Virus record (IMG/VR): IMGVR_UViG_3300020445_000075
Coordinates: 1 to 23,899 of that record
Origin: a virus
Strand: one strand, 5' to 3'
Length of the DNA: 23,899 nt
Below the pieces are notes generated by a model. That model did no database searches and was not told the origin of the DNA. It saw nothing but the letters and a program-made list of their open reading frames with translations. Shown piece by piece: positions 14,399 to 20,378 of the stretch; position 1 is the stretch's first letter, and each line of letters begins with the position of its first letter. The position numbers and the translations under genes are program-made.

Positions 14399-14577
14399 TA
14401 TACGTTACCGAATAAAGATCCTTCTGGCATTATACAGTCTACTGCATTTGGGTGATCGTGTATCCAGGATACGTCTTCTTGAGCAATTCTTCTGGCATCC
14501 CAAGAGTCTTCAGCAGTAATACAAACTTCTTGGTGGTGTCGAGACTGGTCTAAGTACCCTACAGTGTAATGGGTCAT
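14398..14577 (-). CDS. Small protein, 59 aa, unknown function, first gene after the capsid terminator
   Basis: Starts MTHYTVGYLDQSRHHQEVCI and includes EDSWDARRIAQEDVSWIHDH, ending MPEGSLFGNV. The mix of Trp, His and acidic residues is that of a folded soluble protein. The frame stays open into gp23 on the other side, but the ATG at 14577 is the sensible start: AGGA lies about 9 bases upstream and a CTAAATA box 27 bases upstream, both after the gp23 terminator. It joins the next small gene by a TAATG overlap. No family recognised. Confidence 0.75.
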   Translation of the reverse strand: MTHYTVGYLDQSRHHQEVCITAEDSWDARRIAQEDVSWIHDHPNAVDCIMPEGSLFGNV

Positions 14578-14603
14578 TAGCAATGTCCTAATATGAGTGC
14601 AAA

Positions 14604-14611
14604 TATTTAGG
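14604..14611 (-). promoter_or_regulatory. Late promoter box for the small-gene pair after gp23
   Basis: CCTAAATA on the minus strand, followed by TTTG. It sits 11 bases after the T-tract of the gp23 terminator and 27 bases before the ATG at 14577. Terminator followed by a late box makes this a clear transcription restart point. Confidence 0.7.
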
Positions 14612-14621
14612 TCCAGAGCAT

Positions 14622-14648
14622 AAAAAAAGAGACCCCGTAGGGTCTCTT
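14622..14648 (-). terminator. Rho-independent terminator after the major capsid gene
   Basis: The minus strand reads AAGAGACCC, loop TACG, GGGTCTCTT and further T. The stem is 9 perfect base pairs closed by C-G around a UACG tetraloop, a stable type, and the T-run on the minus strand is 7 long. It begins 29 bases after the gp23 stop. This is a textbook intrinsic terminator and separates the capsid transcript from the small genes and gp3. Confidence 0.95.
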
Positions 14649-14659
14649 GGTGTTGAAGT

Positions 14660-14676
14660 AAGAATATAATATTCTT
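14660..14676. repeat. AT-rich perfect palindrome between gp23 stop and its terminator
   Basis: AAGAATAT, one central base, ATATTCTT: two 8-base arms. It lies immediately after the gp23 stop codon and before the terminator hairpin. As RNA it would form a weak A/U hairpin. It may be a processing site or simply AT-rich spacer. Confidence 0.6.
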
Positions 14677-14677
14677 C

Positions 14678-16045
14678 TTACATAAGGTTGTTAACAAGAA
14701 CACGTCTGTAGTAACGGTTAGCGTTAGCAGTAAGTGCGCCTTCACCCTGAGTTGTTCCCTCAGCGAATGGGTTAGCAACAAGACCGTATCTTGTCTTAAA
14801 TCCAATCTTGGGCTGGAAGGTGTCCTGACCAACCGCACGAACCATCTGTAGAGGAACGTATGGGCAGTAGAAGATTCCTGCATCATATGCAGATCCACCT
14901 TTGTAACCACCAACATAGAAGTGAGAATCACTAACGTTAGCAGAGTATGGGTCAACGTAAACCTTGATACGTCCGTTCAGAGTACCAGCAAGTGTGCTGC
15001 TGTTGTCATCAGGAAGTAAGTTACTGTTGCCAGAAAGAGCAGGTGTGTAATCAAGAACGCCAGCCATTGACAATGCAGATGCAACGTCAGCAGAGCAGAT
15101 CAAGATGTTACCTTTTCCACGACGAGTTTCGTGCCCGATCGCGTTCATATCTCTTTCAATCTGGAATAAGAGACCTTTGAATTTCTCAACAGACCATCTA
15201 CCGTTGGAGTCAACGTCGAGGTCGAAGGTTCCAGCAGTTGCAGTGTTGTTCTGAGCACCAGGTCTTGCAACCTTGTATACAGTACGAACAACTTCACGGT
15301 TGATTTCAGCAAGTACCTCAGTTGAGAGGATGTTTGCTAGTTCAGACTCAGCGTCTAAACCGTGAACTGCCTTAAGGTCTTGAGCAAGCTCTAAACTGTA
15401 CTCAGCTTTCAAAGCACGAGACTTCGCAGTCACCGTTACTTTCTCAATGCTGAAGTTCATTTCAGCGAAAGCGTTAGACCCAGTACCTAGAGTCTCAGAC
15501 TCGTCTGTACGCATTCCAGTACCGTTAGTGTATGTACCACTATCGTTAAGAACACCTGGGTTGCTTCCTGCTTGTGCAGAACCTTGTGAACCGAATCCAC
15601 TGGTCTTAGCTGCGTCAGTACCAGCGAACTGTGAGTCTGCTTCATTGAAGAATGACTCAGCACCAGCAGTACGGTTAGTACCATAGCGTGAGCGCATTGC
15701 GAAGATCAGACCTGTAGGACCTGTCATAGGCTGAACACCAGCAATGTCATAAGCAATTAGCTTAGGCATTGAACGGCGAATCAGGCTAATCAATACTGGG
15801 TCGAAACCAGCAGAAGGACCTGTTGCTGTAGCACTAGCACTGAAACCTGCAACGGATGAGGTTGATCCTGTGCTAACTGTTGGAGCTGCTTCTGTAAGCA
15901 CTCCAGCTTCTTCTCTTAAAAACTTTTCTTGGTTTTCGAGCAGGACTGCGGTAACCGCTTTCTTGTAATTGTCTTTGATTGAATCAAGACCATCACAATC
16001 GAGAACGGGGTTCCACTTTTCCTGCAACTGTTCAGAATTGAACAT
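14678..16045 (-). CDS. 23: Major capsid protein gp23
   Basis: HK97-fold capsid subunit of 455 aa (T4: 521). Seen: the N-terminal MFNSEQLQEKWNPVLD, the GLIFAMRSRYG segment (about residue 110), ANILSTEVLAEINREVVRTV, the GRIKVYVDPYS stretch and the C-terminal KIGFKTRYGLVANPF block, all typical of T4-like gp23. A prohead protease site of the T4 type, L50-T51-E52 before A53, suggests that the first 52 residues are removed on maturation; the mature protein would be about 403 aa. AAGGAG lies about 10 bases upstream of the ATG. The gp22 gene precedes and a strong terminator follows. No exact late box was found in the 47-base gap upstream. Confidence 0.97.
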   Translation of the reverse strand: MFNSEQLQEKWNPVLDCDGLDSIKDNYKKAVTAVLLENQEKFLREEAGVLTEAAPTVSTGSTSSVAGFSASATATGPSAGFDPVLISLIRRSMPKLIAYDIAGVQPMTGPTGLIFAMRSRYGTNRTAGAESFFNEADSQFAGTDAAKTSGFGSQGSAQAGSNPGVLNDSGTYTNGTGMRTDESETLGTGSNAFAEMNFSIEKVTVTAKSRALKAEYSLELAQDLKAVHGLDAESELANILSTEVLAEINREVVRTVYKVARPGAQNNTATAGTFDLDVDSNGRWSVEKFKGLLFQIERDMNAIGHETRRGKGNILICSADVASALSMAGVLDYTPALSGNSNLLPDDNSSTLAGTLNGRIKVYVDPYSANVSDSHFYVGGYKGGSAYDAGIFYCPYVPLQMVRAVGQDTFQPKIGFKTRYGLVANPFAEGTTQGEGALTANANRYYRRVLVNNLM

Positions 16046-16092
16046 TGCTTTTTTCTCCTTGGAAAATTTGGTTAATTAATCAATTTAGTCAT

Positions 16093-17088
16093 TTAGGCTT
16101 TGAAACGCTTCAGAGCATCTACGTAACGTGACATAGACTCTGTGATTTCACTGTCCACAACTGGTTGTACGTCTTCTGCAACGGTTTCTACGTCTGCTTT
16201 AGCAGGCTTGCTGGAGAAGTACGACTCCTTCAGAGTTTCTACCTTGCTGCGGAATGACTCTTCATCTTCAAACTCAACCCCTTCAGAAAGACTTGCTAGC
16301 TTCTCCTTTTCAGTAGATGCTAATCCTTCAGAAATCTCGCTCACAATCCCATTCTTAACGAACCCTGCAACATTTGCGTTGAGGACAACGTTCTTTTCAA
16401 TTTGCTCGTTGAGTTTTGCTTCCATTGAATCAAGTTCTGATGCCATACTATGTACGAGATCAGTTTTTTCTTCGGGAACCTCAATGTGGTTCTCGACGAA
16501 TACTTTTTTGAGACCTGCAACAACGTTCTCAGCGATCTCTGCTTTGAGACCAGTTTCAACTGCTAACTTGTTACTGTCTAACCAACCTTGAACGGCATAA
16601 GTAAGATACTCATCTACCTTTTCGGCTAGTTCGGTCTTAACTCCTTCTACCTCTTCAGCGAGTGACTTGGTGTACTCTTCGTGTACTTTCTCAAGTTCCT
16701 CGTTGAGGCGTGAGACGACGGCAGCTTCGAAGATTGTTGCTGCTTTAGTCTTGAACTCTTCGGAGAGTTCTTCTCCCTCTGTGAGGGCGGCAACGTCTTG
16801 AGATACATCTATCTCAATTAAGTTTTCACCGTCAGCATTTTCTGCCTCTACAGACTCAGCCTTCTTGCTGCTTGCAGCAGATGGTTTTGTCTTAGGTGCA
16901 GACGCTTGCGTCTGACTAGGTGTCTTAAGCTTGTTGCTTTCGTCATCAGGCTTAGAGTTCTGAGGTGTAGGTCCACCTAGAACTTCGACTGATCCGAGTG
17001 AAGAACCATCAGCAACGGCACCGTCGAACTTAGCTTCGGTGACCTCTTGGGTTTGTTCTTCAGATGCCTTTACTGTTTCATCCGACAT
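16093..17088 (-). CDS. 22: Prohead core scaffold gp22
   Basis: Scaffolding protein on which the gp23 shell assembles; it is degraded by gp21 on maturation. Length 331 aa (T4: 269). The first 90 or so residues are low-complexity and polar (Ser, Pro, Lys, Glu). The rest is an acidic, Glu/Ala/Val-rich helical region with coiled-coil character (LNEELEKVHEEYTKSLAEEV and similar). Several T4-type cleavage motifs are visible: LTE before G, IFE before A, ISE before G, LSE before G. AAGGAG lies about 8 bases before the ATG and a perfect TATAAATA box 46 bases upstream. The position between gp21 and gp23 confirms the call. Confidence 0.92.
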   Translation of the reverse strand: MSDETVKASEEQTQEVTEAKFDGAVADGSSLGSVEVLGGPTPQNSKPDDESNKLKTPSQTQASAPKTKPSAASSKKAESVEAENADGENLIEIDVSQDVAALTEGEELSEEFKTKAATIFEAAVVSRLNEELEKVHEEYTKSLAEEVEGVKTELAEKVDEYLTYAVQGWLDSNKLAVETGLKAEIAENVVAGLKKVFVENHIEVPEEKTDLVHSMASELDSMEAKLNEQIEKNVVLNANVAGFVKNGIVSEISEGLASTEKEKLASLSEGVEFEDEESFRSKVETLKESYFSSKPAKADVETVAEDVQPVVDSEITESMSRYVDALKRFKA

Positions 17089-17133
17089 TAGTTTGTCTCC
17101 TTAATAAATTCTTACTGGAATTAATCTAAAAAA

Positions 17134-17141
17134 TATTTATA
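17134..17141 (-). promoter_or_regulatory. Late promoter box upstream of gp22
   Basis: TATAAATA on the minus strand, identical to the T4 late promoter consensus, ending 46 bases before the gp22 ATG and starting 3 bases after the gp21 stop. It likely drives gp22 and the capsid gene gp23. Confidence 0.82.
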
Positions 17142-17143
17142 AT

Positions 17144-17797
17144 CTATAGAGAGTTCATAAGTTTTGCGAATGCGGAAACTTTCATCTCTTCGATTACTTT
17201 TGAGTTGGCAGCATTGTCAAATTGCTGCTCAATTGCGCGGAGTTCACGTTCTTTTAGGATCTTTCCTTCCCAAATCCATTCTCTTCCTTCCATTATTCCA
17301 GATACAAAAGCGTCTGGGGCACTGGGATCTGCTACTATATCAGCAGCAGTGGCAAGCATAAAGTCATCAGCGACAACATTTACACCTTCCTTGTTAACTT
17401 TAAGGGATCCTATTCCGCGAGAAGATACCCCTAACTTGACTCCTTCACCTAAAAGACTACGAGCTATATTACCCATTGGGGTATCTAGTATACGTGCTCT
17501 TCCTTTGAAGTTGCTACCTTCTTGTACTAATGAAGTAATAAGGTGAGATACTCTATCAAGGTTGACAGTAGGACCTTCGGGGTGACCCAATTCTCCTAAT
17601 GCTCTGCCTGACTTGATGAATGACTCATTATATTTATTGACTTCTCTAGCTAGAGTTTCCATAGGGTACATCCTTCCATTGCGATTTTTAATTTCGCCTT
17701 GGAGAAACGTTCCTTCGATATACAGATTCTTCTTACCAGTTTTAGTTTGTTCTTCTAAAACTTGTATGTCATCAATCTGTTCCGTTATCAGTCTCAT
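17144..17797 (-). CDS. 21: Prohead core protease gp21
   Basis: Serine protease that matures the prohead by cleaving gp22, gp23 and other core proteins (217 aa; T4: 212). Seen: GRMYP and the helix following, the catalytic-histidine region GELGHPEGPTVNLDRVSHLI (H72), and the serine region GVKLGVSSRGIG (S125/S126), followed by DDFMLATAADIVADPSAPDA. These blocks are those of the T4-type protease family related in fold to herpesvirus assemblins. The start lies 26 bases inside the end of the gp67-like gene. Its target sites are visible in gp22 and gp23 of this window. Confidence 0.94.
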   Translation of the reverse strand: MRLITEQIDDIQVLEEQTKTGKKNLYIEGTFLQGEIKNRNGRMYPMETLAREVNKYNESFIKSGRALGELGHPEGPTVNLDRVSHLITSLVQEGSNFKGRARILDTPMGNIARSLLGEGVKLGVSSRGIGSLKVNKEGVNVVADDFMLATAADIVADPSAPDAFVSGIMEGREWIWEGKILKERELRAIEQQFDNAANSKVIEEMKVSAFAKLMNSL

Positions 17798-17990
17798 TGG
17801 TTGTCTCCTCTGGTTCAGTAGTTACTTCATCTTCGGGTTGGTCTTCCAACCATCCCTTAGCAATATCCTGACGTTTTGCATCTAGTGCATCTTGGGTCAG
17901 GGCCATCATTGCATCATTAACTTCACTACTAAGATCTTTTTTATCAGAAAATAGTTTGTTAATAATTTCAGTTGCTGGAATGCTAGGCAT
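17772..17990 (-). CDS. Probable prohead core protein, gp67-like (72 aa)
   Basis: Lies between portal gp20 and protease gp21, the place of T4 gene 67. It shares the overall design of gp67: a helical N-terminal part (EIINKLFSDKKDLSSEVNDA, then QDALDAKRQDIAKGWL) and a strongly acidic, Thr/Glu/Asp-rich tail. ATG at 17990 is chosen because GAGG lies 8 bases upstream; an in-frame TTG six bases earlier is less likely. A late box 20 bases upstream overlaps the gp20 stop. Sequence similarity to gp67 is not strong enough to be sure, so the name rests on position, size and acidity. Confidence 0.75.
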   Translation of the reverse strand: MPSIPATEIINKLFSDKKDLSSEVNDAMMALTQDALDAKRQDIAKGWLEDQPEDEVTTEPEETTNETDNGTD

Positions 17991-18009
17991 AATCAAGTCC
18001 TCATCTTAT

Positions 18010-18017
18010 TATTTAGA
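18010..18017 (-). promoter_or_regulatory. Late promoter box inside the end of gp20
   Basis: TCTAAATA on the minus strand; its TAA is the stop codon of gp20. It lies 20 bases before the ATG of the gp67-like gene, with GAGG in between. One short sequence therefore serves as stop codon and probable late promoter. Confidence 0.65.
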
Positions 18018-19638
18018 ATTCCCCGCGTTTATAGTCAGCAGGTTCGACTTGTTCTATACCCATAGGCTGCTCTTCCTCAGACATTTCGCCTTCGGCCATA
18101 GCAGGATCTTCTAGTGGCATACCTGTAGCAGGATCAATCGTTGCAGGATCTGGGAGCTTCCCATCCGCAATCTCTTGTTCCATTTGCTCATCAATCTCCT
18201 CCATCTCAGCATCAGTATGTCTTAGTATTTGACGACGGATGTATTCGAGTGAGAAGTAACGGCCAGCATAAGGATCCATTGCAGTGACTAAGTTTAGACG
18301 CTCGGTAAGCATCTCCTTCTCCTTCAGTTCAGCGAAGTAGTTGTCAGCAATGAAGTCATACTGTATATGCTCTGACATATCTTCCCAATCTTCAATTGAG
18401 CAGATACCTTTCAGAACTAATTGTGTCTTAAGTAGGTCGTGGAATAATGAACTGAACTTCTTCCTTAACCTAGTGACAAACTTTTGGAATTTAATTTCGT
18501 CGCGAGTAATCTCAGCAGCACGACCTAAATTAAATGTTGAATCTGATTCCAGACGAGACTCAGGAACATTAAGAGCACGATAAAGTTTCTTCTGGAAATA
18601 CTTTACGTCTTCTAGTTCACCTAGATTCTGTCCACCTGGTAGAGTTGTGATCTCAGTACCTCTGCCACCTTCTCTACGTGGTAGCCAGAAGTCCTCAAGC
18701 ATACTCATAAACTTACGATCATCTCTGATCTCACCAGTGTCAGCATTGTATACTAACTTATTCCTATAGCGAGACATAACCTCTCTGAGGTATTGCTCTG
18801 CTTTTTGCTTAGGAAGATTACCAACATCGATATAGAATATACGACGTTCTGGTGCACGGCTCAAACGATAGATAACCAGCGAGTCTTCAATCATCCTCAG
18901 CTGGTTAAGTGCTTTAATTGCTTTGTGCAAATGTGACATAATCACATTCTTGTTCATATCTTTCAGGCCACTATGGCAGAAAGCGATTGCATCAGGTGCA
19001 ATCTTCATACCAGAAGTCTCCATACCTGCACGCATCCCCTTGGGATTGTACACGTAATACTCAGCAGTCTTAGGTGCTAACTGAGCTTCCATTGTGCGTG
19101 GATCAAGGATCTGTCTATCCTTTGTGTTCTCCATCTCCACGACTTTGCGAATCTTACGAGGATCCACATACCTTAATTCTGTTATACCACCACGAGGGTT
19201 CTTAATATCAATAACCTTATGGTAATATAATTTTCCATCAATATACCAACGTCTGAAAATATCATATGCTGTCTTATCAAAATCCATAAGACGCAGGATG
19301 TTTTTAAACTCTTCCCGAATCTTCTTCTTAATTGCACTACTAACTTTGAGGTTAGATAGTTCTACGTCCACAGGAGTATCATCGATATCTCCAGCGATTG
19401 CTTCATTGACTACATCATCGATTGCTCTGTCACATTCAGGATGAATTGACATAGAGCGATAACGACGGATGAGATCATTCTCATCTTTAAATGTTCCATC
19501 AAGGTCGATAGCAGTTCCAAAGTAACCACCACCTGCGACTGGAGTAGCCGCATCATCTGACTCTTTACGCACGAAAGAAGGGCCAGTTCCCTGACCCTTC
19601 TTGGCTCGTTCAAGAGAATAACCAAAAAGTTGTGACAT
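18013..19638 (-). CDS. 20: Portal protein gp20
   Basis: Dodecameric portal vertex through which DNA is packaged; it also starts prohead assembly (541 aa; T4: 524). Seen: MSQLFGYSLERAKKG start, the SIHPECDRAIDDVVNEAI block near residue 70, WYIDGKLYYHKVIDIKNPRG, ELRYVDPRKIRKV, the SGLKDMNKN and LNQLRMIEDSLVIYRLSRAPERR region, and LPGGQNLGELEDVKYF, all typical of T4-like portals including the region used as a cyanophage diversity marker. The C-terminal 70 residues are acidic and Met/Pro-rich. A GCTAAATA box lies 24 bases upstream; the Shine-Dalgarno is weak. Confidence 0.96.
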   Translation of the reverse strand: MSQLFGYSLERAKKGQGTGPSFVRKESDDAATPVAGGGYFGTAIDLDGTFKDENDLIRRYRSMSIHPECDRAIDDVVNEAIAGDIDDTPVDVELSNLKVSSAIKKKIREEFKNILRLMDFDKTAYDIFRRWYIDGKLYYHKVIDIKNPRGGITELRYVDPRKIRKVVEMENTKDRQILDPRTMEAQLAPKTAEYYVYNPKGMRAGMETSGMKIAPDAIAFCHSGLKDMNKNVIMSHLHKAIKALNQLRMIEDSLVIYRLSRAPERRIFYIDVGNLPKQKAEQYLREVMSRYRNKLVYNADTGEIRDDRKFMSMLEDFWLPRREGGRGTEITTLPGGQNLGELEDVKYFQKKLYRALNVPESRLESDSTFNLGRAAEITRDEIKFQKFVTRLRKKFSSLFHDLLKTQLVLKGICSIEDWEDMSEHIQYDFIADNYFAELKEKEMLTERLNLVTAMDPYAGRYFSLEYIRRQILRHTDAEMEEIDEQMEQEIADGKLPDPATIDPATGMPLEDPAMAEGEMSEEEQPMGIEQVEPADYKRGEF

Positions 19639-19661
19639 CTATCTTTTGTTGTCTGACCTAC

Positions 19662-19669
19662 TATTTAGC
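19662..19669 (-). promoter_or_regulatory. Late promoter box upstream of gp20
   Basis: GCTAAATA on the minus strand, 4 bases after the gp19 stop codon and 24 bases before the gp20 ATG. The core CTAAATA is shared with three other intergenic sites in this window. Confidence 0.68.
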
Positions 19670-19673
19670 GGGT

Positions 19674-20348
19674 TTACGATCCGCTGTTTCCAGTGTTGAT
19701 GTCTGTATCGTAAGTCCAGTACTGAACTTGGAACTCTACAGTATACTCTTCTGGTGTATCATTGTTACCCCAGTCGAGATCAATAGCACTGATATTAGAT
19801 GGCCAAATACCTTCGAACCTATAGGTACGAATGATTTTACCCTTCCTATCCATCTGTCTAACCTTTGCCATTGCTTGATAATCAGCGATGGTGTTAGAGT
19901 TCTGGAAGTTCTGTTGTAGTGCCTGGATGTTTGTTGACCAAGACTCGAAGAATGCTCTGAACTTAAATGACTGGTCGTTAAGTACGGTTACAGTCCAAGG
20001 TTCGAAGCTACGATCTCCAGCGATCTTGAGCATACGTCCACGATAAGGAACCTCAACAACTCCAACAGTAGATGCTGGAATGTTTGCTGCCTTCACAAGG
20101 AAGGTACCGAAAGCAGATGCTTCGGAAGCATTCAGTTGAGATCCACCAGCAGAGTTCTCTGTTCCTTCTGCACTAGATCCAGAGACACCACCTGATTGAG
20201 GTGATACTCCGTCTTGTAATACAGGAGGTGCATAGATTTCGCACTGGAACAGATTGGGACGAGCAAAGTCCCTTACTTGGTCACGGAAGGAGAAAATCGG
20301 GGCTCTTACCGCCGATTGTTCTACCTGTCCTGGTTGTTGTTCTGACAT
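19674..20348 (-). CDS. 19: Tail tube protein gp19
   Basis: Subunit of the inner tail tube (224 aa; T4: 163). Conserved blocks match T4 gp19: DFARPNLFQCEIY (27 to 39; T4 has DFARPNLFQVEI), AGDRSFEPWTVTVLND (T4 AGDRTFDDWTVTVMND), GIWPSNISAIDLDWGNND and the terminal EFQVQYWTYD. The extra length is mostly a Ser/Gly-rich insertion after the first beta strand, about residues 41 to 78, with short extensions at both ends. AAGGAG lies about 8 bases before the ATG. No late box lies in the 30-base gap, so it is probably read with gp18. Confidence 0.95.
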   Translation of the reverse strand: MSEQQPGQVEQSAVRAPIFSFRDQVRDFARPNLFQCEIYAPPVLQDGVSPQSGGVSGSSAEGTENSAGGSQLNASEASAFGTFLVKAANIPASTVGVVEVPYRGRMLKIAGDRSFEPWTVTVLNDQSFKFRAFFESWSTNIQALQQNFQNSNTIADYQAMAKVRQMDRKGKIIRTYRFEGIWPSNISAIDLDWGNNDTPEEYTVEFQVQYWTYDTDINTGNSGS

Positions 20349-20378
20349 TTTTTGTTCTCCTTAATTTGTTCTCTTGAA

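Noticed and set aside
14398-14955. Long 185-codon reading frame antiparallel in phase to gp23 end
   Set aside because: Its first two thirds run through gp23 in another frame and look like frame-shifted capsid sequence. Only the last 59 codons, after the gp23 terminator, were kept as a gene.
16082-16096. CTAAATT and CTAAATG upstream of gp23 as late promoter boxes
   Set aside because: Both miss the final A of the core shared by the six accepted boxes, and CTAAATG overlaps the gp22 end. gp23 may be read from the perfect box upstream of gp22, so no promoter was called.
16142-16591. 149-codon plus-strand frame opposite gp22
   Set aside because: Mirror of the Glu/Ala/Lys-rich scaffold codons, giving a Ser/Thr/Phe-rich product; no ribosome binding site or neighbour on that strand.
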